A stretch of DNA of 21,096 nt from Candidatus Bathyarchaeota archaeon (GTDB taxonomy: Archaea > Thermoproteota > Bathyarchaeia > Bathyarchaeales > SOJC01). Position 1 is the first letter of the stretch. Each line of letters starts with the position of its first letter. The stretch is taken from positions 1 through 21,096 of the forward strand of contig JAGLZJ010000003.1 in assembly GCA_023131555.1 (NCBI GenBank), read 5' to 3'. Of the stretch, positions 13,937 to 21,054 are shown piece after piece. The notes below the pieces were generated by a model. It was given only the letters and a program-made list of their open reading frames with translations. It did not search any database and was not told the origin of the DNA. The translations under genes and the position numbers were made by a program.

Positions 13937-14413
13937 CTAGATCATTTTCTCAACGAGTTCGTTGATGGTTTCGCCTCGATATCCAGTAACTCCGCCTTGT
14001 GAGTGTTTCTTCTTCACTTTGGCTTTGTATCCCTTTCGAGGAGGATGCGCTCGAAAGACTGGTTTGATGGTGCCTAGATGCCGGAAGTCTACTTCTAGGT
14101 TGTAGAGGGCTTCTGCCAGTTCTTCCAGTGTCTTGAATCCGATCTTATCGAGATGGGAGTCGTTGAGCTGTTCTCCTCCCGTCACTTTTCCCCGTTTCTT
14201 CAGTAGTCTCAGAAGGGTTTCTTTTGAGATCTCACCCCAAGTAACGAAATTCTCTGCTTTCTTGAGCATGCCATTGAAACTCGGTCGATCGTCCACGAGT
14301 GTAATGTGGCAGTTTTTGTGTAGTCGAAGGATCTTCAGAGTCTTCCTTATATCAGGAGATGATTCACCTAAGCCTCTGACTCGAATGACCGCTAGGCATC
14401 GTCCATTAGGCAC
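13937..14413 (-). CDS. rpl30: Ribosomal protein uL30
   Basis: The 158-residue product is the long archaeal/eukaryotic form of uL30, not the roughly 60-residue bacterial one. LAVIRVRGLGESSPDIRKTL is the conserved opening, and the archaeal C-terminal extension contains PPRKGYKAKVKKKHSQGGVT and ends GYRGETINELVEKMI. The start is GTG at 14413, directly abutting the uS5 stop TAG with no spacer; GGGTGAGATAG upstream serves as ribosome-binding site. The downstream neighbour is uL15, the usual order. Confidence 0.95.
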   Translation of the reverse strand: MPNGRCLAVIRVRGLGESSPDIRKTLKILRLHKNCHITLVDDRPSFNGMLKKAENFVTWGEISKETLLRLLKKRGKVTGGEQLNDSHLDKIGFKTLEELAEALYNLEVDFRHLGTIKPVFRAHPPRKGYKAKVKKKHSQGGVTGYRGETINELVEKMI

Positions 14414-15082
14414 CTATCTCACCCAGTCTTCAGGCGTCACAAGGCTGTGTGTTTTCTTCAATGCGTCCAAGACAGCGTATGAAAAAGATGGCACTGTCCT
14501 TGTTGACCCGAAGCTTTTTGTCCAACAATCCCGTATTCCTGCAAGTCTCAGGATCAGCTTCGCTGGCTCGTTTGCCACGAGGCCAAGACCTCTGGGGCCT
14601 GGAATTAAATCAACCTTTACGCCTCCATGTTTCCCTCTTGTTCGAAAGAGCAACGAATGTGGTCTTCCGCATCCGCATTCCCAGCTTCCGCAGCCTCGAC
14701 GGACAATGGAAATGTTCAGTCTTGCGTTGGTAGCTGCTTTTTCAATTGCTGTTCTGACTTGTCTGGACTTTCCCGAGCCTAATCCAATATAGCCATTGCC
14801 GTTGCCAACAGCTACTTCAGCTTTGAACCTTGATCTTTCTCCTGCGTCAGTCTGCTTCTGCACCAGGTTTATGTTGATGACTTCCTCCTGCAGGTCAGGC
14901 AAAAGGACTTCTACGATCTCCGATTCACGAATCCGAAGCCCTTCAGCGAACACGTCTTCCATGGAAGAGATGCGTCCTTCTTGAATCATTTTCCCAACAT
15001 GGGTCTTTGGCTCCCAAGTTTCTGCTACATTTCTCCTTCGAGGTGGACGCCTTGTCTGGCGCCGACTTCTACGACGTCTCAT
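14414..15082 (-). CDS. rps5: Ribosomal protein uS5
   Basis: uS5 sits near the decoding site and mRNA entry. The archaeal signature CGSWECGCGRPHSL is clear, as are the double-stranded RNA-binding-like segment VGNGNGYIGLGSGKSRQVR and PGPRGLGLVANEPAKLIL. The frame extends upstream to 15124, but that would overlap uL18 by 35 bases. The ATG at 15082 follows the uL18 stop by 7 bases behind GAAGTGAAG, and gives 222 residues, normal for archaea. The start of the protein is a dense Arg-rich stretch (RRRRSRRQTRRPPRRR). Confidence 0.94.
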   Translation of the reverse strand: MRRRRSRRQTRRPPRRRNVAETWEPKTHVGKMIQEGRISSMEDVFAEGLRIRESEIVEVLLPDLQEEVININLVQKQTDAGERSRFKAEVAVGNGNGYIGLGSGKSRQVRTAIEKAATNARLNISIVRRGCGSWECGCGRPHSLLFRTRGKHGGVKVDLIPGPRGLGLVANEPAKLILRLAGIRDCWTKSFGSTRTVPSFSYAVLDALKKTHSLVTPEDWVR

Positions 15083-15089
15083 ATCAACT

Positions 15090-15737
15090 TCACTTCTTCT
15101 TTTTCCTTCTAGTCTTTCGACCATCCTTTTTACGTGGACGTGTGACCTTGCGCGGTTTTGACGCCATTGCTTTTCTCACGGTTTCGAAGTGTTCCTCAAG
15201 CTTCTCCGGCTCAAGGTTTCTTTTCAAGTATCCAGAGAAGGTTTTTTCATAGAGTTCCATGTTTGAGGAAGCCAGACTTTTAGCGTAGTCGGATATATGC
15301 TTTCCTTTCAATCTTGCTTCATCAGGAATTTTCTTTTGGTCAACTGGTATGTTTACACCAGCATCCATAATTCCTTTTAGGGAAGCAAAGACACGAGCCC
15401 CCTCTGTAGGCTGGTGCATGCCTATGTCAGGAACTGCTCGAGCCACCTTTCTCTCAGTTGCCCTTGTGCCACACAGCAGTCCGGTAAGGTAGGCTGCTGA
15501 TAGATTTCCGCAGGATGCCTTCCAACCGTAGGCTTTTAACTGTATCGAGTTTCCCGACGCGATAATCACATCACCTGTGAGTGTTGCTTCAATGATCTGA
15601 ACATTTGTGTGCATTAGCGATGCTCTTATCACAGCTCTCGGTTGTCTTGAGATCAACAGTGCTCTCCGTGCTTTATAGTCTGTTTTTCCTTCTCTTCTTC
15701 GGCGGAACGGAACACAATATGATGGACCTCGAGCCAT
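15090..15737 (-). CDS. rpl18: Ribosomal protein uL18
   Basis: uL18 binds 5S rRNA together with uL5. The opening MARGPSYCVPFRRRREGKTD is the standard archaeal start, and this fixes the ATG at 15737 over in-frame ATGs three and fifteen bases upstream; it overlaps the eL19 stop (TGATG). YLTGLLCGTRATERKV and DAGVNIP are conserved core segments. The 215-residue protein ends in a Lys/Arg-only tail (KKDGRKTRRKKKK), longer than needed for the core fold and probably buried in rRNA. Confidence 0.95.
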   Translation of the reverse strand: MARGPSYCVPFRRRREGKTDYKARRALLISRQPRAVIRASLMHTNVQIIEATLTGDVIIASGNSIQLKAYGWKASCGNLSAAYLTGLLCGTRATERKVARAVPDIGMHQPTEGARVFASLKGIMDAGVNIPVDQKKIPDEARLKGKHISDYAKSLASSNMELYEKTFSGYLKRNLEPEKLEEHFETVRKAMASKPRKVTRPRKKDGRKTRRKKKK

Positions 15738-16180
15738 CATCGTGTCCTCCAAACCCGTGTAGTCTTTAATCGTCGTTCAAGCTCGCTTGTTGAGGCGAAG
15801 GCGCCACTTCCTGCCTTGTTGTAGAATTGACGATAGGTCTTTTTTGTGATGATACGCTTTTCTTTCAACTCTCTAAGTCGTCGTCTAAGGGTTCGAATCC
15901 GCCCCATCCAAACGGTCTTCTTTGAAATACGCCGTTTGCTTCTCTTTCCTTGGCCTCTTCGAAGCCCTCTTTTTCGCTTAGCGTGTTTGACTCGAGTACG
16001 TGATCTGCTTACACCCTTTTCAGGCAATCGCCGAATGGCATTTTCATGTATAAGTCTTCTTACCTCTTCTCGGGTTATCGCTGCTTCGATATCAATCATC
16101 CTTTCCGGATCGAGCCAGACTCTATTCTGACCCGCTTTCAGTATCTCCGCAGCCAAGCGACGTTGGCTCTTCAAACTCAT
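15737..16180 (-). CDS. rpl19e: Ribosomal protein eL19
   Basis: eL19 is a basic large-subunit protein specific to archaea and eukaryotes. The 147-residue product has the conserved opening LKSQRRLAAEILKAGQNRVW, the DI-EAITRE region, the basic central run KRKRGLRRGQGKRSKRR, and the W-M-GRIRTLRRRLRELK helix. The ATG overlaps the eL32 stop by 4 bases (ATGA). Length and neighbours are normal. Confidence 0.95.
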   Translation of the reverse strand: MSLKSQRRLAAEILKAGQNRVWLDPERMIDIEAAITREEVRRLIHENAIRRLPEKGVSRSRTRVKHAKRKRGLRRGQGKRSKRRISKKTVWMGRIRTLRRRLRELKEKRIITKKTYRQFYNKAGSGAFASTSELERRLKTTRVWRTR

Positions 16181-16761
16181 TGACTACCGCCTTCCGCTGT
16201 TTTAGCGTTTGAGATGGACCGTTCTTCTTCGACAGGTTGTTCTGGGAGTTCTTCGACTGCCTCTTCAAACGCTTCTCCGACTTCTTCTTCCAATCCTTCT
16301 GGCTCAATCTCCTCTGTCCCCTCGTCAATCTTTTCTTCTCTAGTCACCAGTGGGTTTACGATGTAAAGACTTCTCTGTCTAGCCAAAGAGGCGATCTGGA
16401 TTTTCTTCCTTGTTCCTACTGCTCCTGCGATTCGGATTGCCTGTGTTTTAGGATCCACACCTGAGACTTCATCGGGATTGTGGACAAGAACCTCTCTGTA
16501 TCCACTCGGATGGAGGCCTCTTGCGATTCTAGGTCCGCGATAGCCAACATTTACTTTTTTGGGCCACCCCTTCACCCTGCGTCGTACTTTGTTGTCGAGT
16601 CCTCTGGGTTTTCTCCAACTTTCTTTCAGTTTCTTGAATCGCCAGCTTTCATGACGTCTGAACCGTGGATGATGTGCCTTCACGGTTCTACGAAGCTTCA
16701 CTTTTCGGAGTCTGTCTCGCTTTTCGGAAGCGGGTTGAGATTGGTCGAGTGTTTCAGTCAA
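16177..16761 (-). CDS. rpl32e: Ribosomal protein eL32 with acidic C-terminal tail
   Basis: eL32 is an archaeal/eukaryotic large-subunit protein. The core spans about residues 25-140, with FRRHESWRFKKLKESWRKPRG, GYRGPRIARGLHPSGYREV and IAGAVGTRKKIQI. It then continues into an acidic tail (about 142-194) with many Glu, including EEIEPEGLEEEVGEAFEEAV, which lies outside the family fold and makes the protein 194 residues against the usual 125-150. The start is TTG at 16761, overlapping the uL6 stop by 4 bases (TTGA) behind GAGGGAATGGGA. The tail is unlikely to touch rRNA and may be a solvent-facing interaction segment. Confidence 0.94.
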   Translation of the reverse strand: MTETLDQSQPASEKRDRLRKVKLRRTVKAHHPRFRRHESWRFKKLKESWRKPRGLDNKVRRRVKGWPKKVNVGYRGPRIARGLHPSGYREVLVHNPDEVSGVDPKTQAIRIAGAVGTRKKIQIASLARQRSLYIVNPLVTREEKIDEGTEEIEPEGLEEEVGEAFEEAVEELPEQPVEEERSISNAKTAEGGSQ

Positions 16762-17306
16762 GTTCCCATTCCCTCACGTCGCTCGTACACATATATGCCA
16801 TCGAGAAACACTCGTGGATCTTTATTCTTCACTTTTGTCGCTTGTTCTATGTTCGCTGCGGTTTGGCTTACACCCTCAAGGTCTATGCCTTGTACGATTA
16901 TGTCATCAGATTTCACAGTTACCCTTGCGTTGCTTACGACGTTAGCTGATCGAGGGCTTCGTTCGCCAGTGAAGTTCTCAATTCTTATCTTGTCTCCTTC
17001 GACCTTAACCGTTATGGGGAAGTGAGAAAAGACTATTTTGAGTTTGTATGTGAACCCCGCTGTTACACCTTTTATCATGTTATGAATGTGAGAACTGACG
17101 GTTCCTACAGTTGCTGCTTCCTTCTTTCGAGGCCATTCTGCCCGAATTCTGATCAGCTGCGCTTTTTTCTCAAGTGTTAAGGGTGCGTGAGAGAAGTCTC
17201 TGGTCAGTGATCCATTCTCACCTGTCACTGTAAGTCGTCTCCCTTCAAGCTTGACATCCACGCCTTCAGGGATCTCGACGAGTCGTTCGACTTCTAAGAG
17301 GCTCAA
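16758..17306 (-). CDS. rpl6: Ribosomal protein uL6
   Basis: uL6 lies near the factor-binding site of the large subunit. The frame is open upstream to 17447, but that part lies over uS8 and does not resemble uL6. Family members begin close to EIPEGVDVKLEGRRLTVTG, and a TTG at 17306 fits: AGGAG lies 8 bases before it, overlapping the uS8 stop (TAGGAG). This gives 182 residues, the normal archaeal length. SHIHNMIKGVTAGFTYKLK is the conserved second-domain segment and YVYERR the typical ending. Confidence 0.94.
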   Translation of the reverse strand: MSLLEVERLVEIPEGVDVKLEGRRLTVTGENGSLTRDFSHAPLTLEKKAQLIRIRAEWPRKKEAATVGTVSSHIHNMIKGVTAGFTYKLKIVFSHFPITVKVEGDKIRIENFTGERSPRSANVVSNARVTVKSDDIIVQGIDLEGVSQTAANIEQATKVKNKDPRVFLDGIYVYERREGMGT

Positions 17307-17317
17307 CAGGCTATCTC

Positions 17318-17704
17318 CTAGTAGACGTAGGCTAACAGACGACCTCCGATTTTCTCTTTCCTCGCTTCTCTGTGGGAGGTCACCCCTTTTGAAGTCGAGA
17401 TAATGAGGATTCCTATCTCCTTTGATGGTAGGAAGTTTCCCTCCCATTCCTTAAATTGGTCTATGCGTATTGGGAATCGGGGTCGTATAGCCCCGCATTT
17501 GTTGATTCTTCCGAGGAGTTGAACCTTGAATTTGCCAGATCGGCCATCGTCAATGAATTCGAATTCGCCTATGTATCCGTTCAGTTGCATCACCCTTAGA
17601 GCTTTGCCAAGCAGTTTCGAAGCGGGGGCGATGATGCACTCTCGTTTCAGGCGCATCTCGTTGTTAATTATCGTAGTCATTCCATTTGCGATAGTGTCGG
17701 TCAT
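17318..17704 (-). CDS. rps8: Ribosomal protein uS8
   Basis: uS8 is a primary 16S rRNA binder. The product matches archaeal uS8 with DTIANGMTTIINNE at the start and ISTSKGVTSHREARKEKIGG near the end. The ATG at 17704 is preferred to a GTG seven codons upstream because family members begin directly with the MxDPLANA-like segment, and the GTG overlaps the uS14 stop. It gives 128 residues, close to the archaeal 130. The gap from uS14 is 17 bases and contains AAAAGGA. Confidence 0.95.
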   Translation of the reverse strand: MTDTIANGMTTIINNEMRLKRECIIAPASKLLGKALRVMQLNGYIGEFEFIDDGRSGKFKVQLLGRINKCGAIRPRFPIRIDQFKEWEGNFLPSKEIGILIISTSKGVTSHREARKEKIGGRLLAYVY

Positions 17705-17721
17705 GGTTCTCTGCGTCCTTT

Positions 17722-17886
17722 TCACTCGTATTTTCGGAAGCCTAAGTCCTTTGCTATCTCCCTAAAGCAATGTCGGCAGATATATAGGTTGTAGCGTCGG
17801 ATTACTGATCCATAGGACCCGCATCTTCTGCAAGGTCTACTGCCTTTTCCGAATTTTCGTTCTCTGGGCGGTTTCTGTTTTCCCAT
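17722..17886 (-). CDS. rps14: Ribosomal protein uS14, zinc form
   Basis: This short gene encodes 54 residues: MGKQKPPRERKFGKGSRPCR at the start and CRHCFREIAKDLGFRKYE at the end. Cys19 and Cys22 with Cys37 and Cys40 form the zinc ribbon of the archaeal and C+ bacterial uS14. Its place between uL5 and uS8 is the universal one. The ATG at 17886 lies 11 bases after the uL5 stop, and the TGA precedes the uS8 ATG by 17 bases. Confidence 0.95.
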   Translation of the reverse strand: MGKQKPPRERKFGKGSRPCRRCGSYGSVIRRYNLYICRHCFREIAKDLGFRKYE

Positions 17887-17897
17887 TCGCTTGCACC

Positions 17898-18494
17898 TTA
17901 GATGACTTCAGCTCCTATTTCATTCTTTACGAAGGCTACTGCTTCGTTGAGTGTTAAGCATTGTCTTGAGCCTATTTTTGACCTTGCTCTTTTCCGCTCT
18001 TTCACGCGGTAGCCAGCGCGACTCAGAGTAACTGAGACGTCCATTCCAAAGATGCCCAGTTCCGGAACATATTTCGTTCCTGGAATCTCAATGTGTTCTT
18101 TCACCCCGAAAGAGAAGTTCCCAAATTGGTCAAAGTGCCTCTGCGGCAATCTGCCATCTGTTGCTTGGAGAACTTTCGTTAAGAATTCATGTGCCTTTTT
18201 CTTTCTTAGGGTGACTTTGCAGGCGATGCTTTCACCTTTTCTTATGTCGAAGTTTCTGATTGTTTTCTTCGCTTTCAGCCTGACTGGTTTCTGGTTAGTC
18301 AGATCCTTCAGTACCGTTATGGCTTTCTCAAGTGGGGCTCCAGATTTTCCGACGCAGATGTTGACTGTGACTTTTCTGATCTTTGGTGTGAGCATGGGGT
18401 TCTTATCGGGTTTAGTGGGTTTAGGGGCCGTTTTTTTCGGAGATTCTTTCTCTGTTTTTTTTCTCTGAGTCGAGTCTGTTGGCAATCTTTTCAT
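17898..18494 (-). CDS. rpl5: Ribosomal protein uL5 with N-terminal basic extension
   Basis: uL5 anchors 5S rRNA and contacts P-site tRNA. The core begins near residue 34 (NPMLTPKIRKVTVNICVGKSG) and includes KKTIRNFDIRKGE, GIFGMDVSVTLSRAGYRV and the closing EAVAFVKNEIG. Ahead of it is a 33-residue Lys/Pro/Thr-rich extension (KKTEKESPKKTAPKPTKPDK) that most uL5 proteins lack. The extension appears to be translated because the ATG at 18494 overlaps the eS4 stop by 4 bases (ATGA), the coupling used across this operon. An internal ATG at residue 34 would give a standard-length protein and is the alternative. Confidence 0.94.
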   Translation of the reverse strand: MKRLPTDSTQRKKTEKESPKKTAPKPTKPDKNPMLTPKIRKVTVNICVGKSGAPLEKAITVLKDLTNQKPVRLKAKKTIRNFDIRKGESIACKVTLRKKKAHEFLTKVLQATDGRLPQRHFDQFGNFSFGVKEHIEIPGTKYVPELGIFGMDVSVTLSRAGYRVKERKRARSKIGSRQCLTLNEAVAFVKNEIGAEVI

Positions 18495-19240
18495 GCTCCA
18501 GGTATGGATATTGCTGGTTTCGGATTGCCTACGACGAATATGTAGTCAAGAATTGTTTGAACGCGTTTTCCATGTGTGTCCATTGTCGCAAGGAGTTGGC
18601 GCTTCTTCTTCCCAGGAATGTCTTCGATGTCTTCTATTGTTCCATAAATTCCCCTGTTCTTACCACCAGTAATGAAGGCGGATGCCCCTTTTCCGAGTCT
18701 GATGTGTTCCGTAATTTCACCATCTCTGGCGAGTCTGAGTACGTCAAGGGTCTTGTAGGAATCTTCAGTGGGCTTCTTTGGATCCGAGATTTTCACGGTT
18801 CGGTTAGTGCCATCATGTAAGTTGAGTTGGACATTGCCTCCAGGAATGGTCGACTTTTTTTCGATTCTGCGAAGATTATAGTCAGCTTCATCTCCTTTTA
18901 TACGATGTAGGGTGAGCCCTCCTTTGTGGGGTAACAGGCGGTATGTAGCGTCTGAATCTGGGAATTCGATGATGTCCATTAACCCCACTGGGAATGCCAC
19001 TTTTCTGCGGATTCGCCCGTTAACTTGGACGCGTCCTTCGGAGATGATTGTTCTTGCTTCTTTCGCTGTCTTCGCTAAGTTCAGGATATCTCTCACGATT
19101 ATGGTCAATGGGAGGCAGTGTTGAAGAGTGTGTGGACCTGTTTTTGGTTTGACAGTCCATGTGCGCTCTTTGCGATGTATTGGCCAGAACTTGGGGGCAG
19201 GTTTTCGCTTAAGATGCTTGCTTCCGCCTTTCTTTGTCAT
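18491..19240 (-). CDS. rps4e: Ribosomal protein eS4
   Basis: eS4 is an archaeal/eukaryotic small-subunit protein. The conserved opening KKGGSKHLKRKPAPKFWPIH is followed by an S4-type RNA-binding segment (AKEARTIISEGRVQVNGRIR), the central domain, and a KOW-like stretch (KGASAFITGGKNRGIYGTI). The frame is open to 19300, but the ATG at 19240 gives the family-typical start one base after the uL24 stop, with GGAAGA nine bases upstream; an ATG at 19249 is less well placed. This gives 249 residues, normal for archaea. Confidence 0.94.
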   Translation of the reverse strand: MTKKGGSKHLKRKPAPKFWPIHRKERTWTVKPKTGPHTLQHCLPLTIIVRDILNLAKTAKEARTIISEGRVQVNGRIRRKVAFPVGLMDIIEFPDSDATYRLLPHKGGLTLHRIKGDEADYNLRRIEKKSTIPGGNVQLNLHDGTNRTVKISDPKKPTEDSYKTLDVLRLARDGEITEHIRLGKGASAFITGGKNRGIYGTIEDIEDIPGKKKRQLLATMDTHGKRVQTILDYIFVVGNPKPAISIPGA

Positions 19241-19241
19241 G

Positions 19242-19778
19242 TCACTCATCTTCCTTTTTAGCAGTCGGTTTCTTCTGTACCCGTCGGGTTCGTTTCGCAC
19301 GTTTTGGGCTGCCGTCGACCTTCTTTAATGCCGAAGGCGCTGATTTTTTCTTCTTCTTTGGCTTCGCTGCTTTTTTCTCTGAAGCCTCTTTCGTTTTGAT
19401 GGTTGACTGCGGGAGCTGCGACACTCCTTTCCGCTTGAGCGTTTCTCTTCGCCATTTATCGTCTAGGTTCAGGTTAGTGATCAGTACCTTTGAGGGGTGG
19501 ATTGGGATTGGAATTGTTGTCCCATCGACTTTCTCTCTGGTAACGCCTTCGATGAATATTCTGAATTGTTTTCTGTCAATTCTGGTGATTTTACCTTCGA
19601 ATCCACGTCGGTCTCCTCTGGTGACGCGTACGGTGTCCCCCATTCTTACAGGAATGGAGCCAGCATCATGGCGCTTGCGCAGATCAGCAGAGAGAGGGGC
19701 TGAAAAGTGTCTGTGACGTCTGTGTGCAGGAGCCTGAAACAGCCTTCTGCGCTGTGTTCCGGGTTTGGTATAACGCAT
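19242..19778 (-). CDS. rpl24: Ribosomal protein uL24 with basic C-terminal tail
   Basis: uL24 initiates large-subunit assembly. The archaeal core includes the opening AHRRHRHFSAPLSADLRKRH, the KOW motif VRMGDTVRVTRGDRRGFEGK and PIHPSKVLITNLNLDD. The core ends by about residue 118. A tail of about 60 residues follows, nearly all Lys, Arg, Ala, Ser and Thr (AAKPKKKKKSAPSALKK and more), making 178 residues against about 120 usually. The ATG lies 10 bases after uL14 behind GAAGGGA. Confidence 0.94.
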   Translation of the reverse strand: MRYTKPGTQRRRLFQAPAHRRHRHFSAPLSADLRKRHDAGSIPVRMGDTVRVTRGDRRGFEGKITRIDRKQFRIFIEGVTREKVDGTTIPIPIHPSKVLITNLNLDDKWRRETLKRKGVSQLPQSTIKTKEASEKKAAKPKKKKKSAPSALKKVDGSPKRAKRTRRVQKKPTAKKEDE

Positions 19779-19788
19779 GAAAATCCCT

Positions 19789-20229
19789 TCATAAGATTGT
19801 GCTTGAGGCGCTGGCTATTCGTGGCCACCGTTCCGCTGCCTCCTTTGCTACAGGTCCTCTGATCTCTGTGCCCTTCATTTCTCCTTCTTCTGTTACGATG
19901 ACTGCAGCATTGTCTTCAAACTCCACCCAGATGCCATCTGCACGTCGAAAGGGCATCCTTTGACGAACCACGACAGCCCTAAAGAGTTTTCTACGCATGT
20001 CAGGTGTCCCTTTACGAACTGAGGTCATGATTAAATCGCCGACGCCAGCAGAGGGAAGACGTCGAAGACGACCTTTATATCCCATAGCCTGAACCAGTCT
20101 AAGCTCTCTTGCGCCAGAGTTGTCTGCGCATTTCAAGACGGTTCTGGTTTGGACACCCCTTGAAACTTTCGGTCTCTGACCGCCCACGGCTCTCGCAAAG
20201 AGAGCTCTAGGTCTCGCTCTTGCTGCCAA
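19789..20229 (-). CDS. rpl14: Ribosomal protein uL14
   Basis: uL14 is at the subunit interface of the ribosome. The 146-residue product has GVQTRTVLKCADNSGARELR, then DLIMTSVRKGTPDMRRK and VVVRQRMPFRRADG, and FEDNAAVIVTEEGEMKGTEI, all hallmark segments, ending VAKEAAERWPRIASAS as archaeal members do. The start is TTG at 20229, directly after the uS17 TAG; GGAGGGAAAG in the end of uS17 is a strong ribosome-binding site. The short Arg-rich N-terminal lead is variable in the family. Confidence 0.95.
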   Translation of the reverse strand: MAARARPRALFARAVGGQRPKVSRGVQTRTVLKCADNSGARELRLVQAMGYKGRLRRLPSAGVGDLIMTSVRKGTPDMRRKLFRAVVVRQRMPFRRADGIWVEFEDNAAVIVTEEGEMKGTEIRGPVAKEAAERWPRIASASSTIL

Positions 20230-20547
20230 CTACTTTCCCTCCAGCTTCTCAACAACGACGAAACTCACCGTCTTACTGATAGGGCGGCACTCTGCGATTT
20301 TTACTTTTTCTCCCTCTTCAGCATTGATGCATGGAGGATTGTGAGCAGGGATGCGGTCGTGTCTTCTTTCATATCGTCGGTATTTGCGGATATAGTGGAG
20401 ATAGTTCCGTCGAATGATGACGGTTTTTTCCATCTTCGCGCTGACGATGGTACCCTCTAGGAGACGACCTCTCACAGGGAGAGTTCCATGGAAGGGGCAT
20501 ATTGGGTCAGTGCAAGTTCTTCTTGGTTTTTTCAGTGAGAGTGCCAT
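20230..20547 (-). CDS. rps17: Ribosomal protein uS17
   Basis: uS17 is an early 16S rRNA binder. The 105-residue product has the archaeal opening CTDPICPFHGTLPVRGRLLEG with Cys12 and Cys17, the core VSAKMEKTVIIRRNYLHYI, and the late ECRPISKTVSFVVVE. The ATG at 20547 comes one base after the Rnp1 stop. Length and position between Rnp1 and uL14 are standard. Confidence 0.95.
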   Translation of the reverse strand: MALSLKKPRRTCTDPICPFHGTLPVRGRLLEGTIVSAKMEKTVIIRRNYLHYIRKYRRYERRHDRIPAHNPPCINAEEGEKVKIAECRPISKTVSFVVVEKLEGK

Positions 20548-20548
20548 T

Positions 20549-20830
20549 TCACCAGACTCTTCCGATCAGCTTTTTCACGCGCTCTTCTGGTCTGCCAAGC
20601 AGGATCTTTCCATCAAATTCAACTACGGTGGAATCAGGAAACTCGAAGTGAAATGTGGTGTGATTCTTGGCAATAGTCTTCTTCTCGCCACCTTTTGATA
20701 TAACAAAGGTACTTTTTGTCTCGTCGATCACTCTTCCCTCAATGCCTATTTGACTGGGATTCCGGGAGTATGTGATCTTCGCATTTAAACCGTGAAATAT
20801 GAATCGGCGAATTTCGGGGGAAACTCTCAT
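20549..20830 (-). CDS. rnp1: Ribonuclease P protein component 1 (Rpp29/Pop4)
   Basis: Rnp1 is an archaeal protein subunit of RNase P, which removes 5' leaders from pre-tRNAs. The 93-residue product has the Sm-like barrel pattern of the family: FIFHGLNAKITYSRNPSQIG, GIEGRVIDETKSTFVI and VVEFDGKILLGRPEER. Its place between uL29 and uS17 is conserved in archaea. The ATG overlaps the uL29 stop (ATGA) behind GGCGGAGAAG. Confidence 0.93.
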   Translation of the reverse strand: MRVSPEIRRFIFHGLNAKITYSRNPSQIGIEGRVIDETKSTFVISKGGEKKTIAKNHTTFHFEFPDSTVVEFDGKILLGRPEERVKKLIGRVW

Positions 20831-21054
20831 TTCTTCTCCGCCTCTGTATTTATCGTCTGCATCGATTCTCTTTCCACTGTTAGGATTCGAGCAATGGCCT
20901 TGCGCAGTTCCCTAATACGCGCAGTGTCCTCAATGGCGCCACCAGCTTTCGTCATGGTTCTTAGTCGAACCAGCTCAGTCCTCAGTTCAGTCACTCTCTT
21001 CGCCCTTTCTGCTGAAGACATTCTGCGAATATCTTTCAACCTCACAATCGGCAC
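20827..21054 (-). CDS. rpl29: Ribosomal protein uL29
   Basis: uL29 sits at the peptide exit tunnel. The 75-residue product is two predicted helices, with the family motif LKDIRRMSSAERAKRVTELR and LVRLRTMTKAGGAIEDTARI, then IRELRKAIARILTV. The start is GTG at 21054, overlapping the uS3 stop by one base (TAGTG) with GGAGG in the last uS3 codons. Normal length for archaea. Confidence 0.94.
   Translation of the reverse strand: MPIVRLKDIRRMSSAERAKRVTELRTELVRLRTMTKAGGAIEDTARIRELRKAIARILTVERESMQTINTEAEKK

Noticed and set aside
14133..14792. 219-codon + strand frame opposite uL30 and uS5
   Set aside because: It runs antisense across two firmly identified ribosomal genes, has no recognisable domain and no ribosome-binding site, and arises from the codon bias of the genes beneath it.
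17307..17447. Extra 47 residues at the N-terminus of uL6
   Set aside because: They overlap uS8 and have no uL6 similarity; the TTG at 17306 with AGGAG gives the standard protein.
19234..19716. 160-codon + strand frame opposite uL24, rich in Phe and Ser
   Set aside because: Its Phe/Ser runs are the complement of the Lys/Ala-rich uL24 tail, so it is a shadow. The same holds for the frame opposite uL5 (18052-18468).
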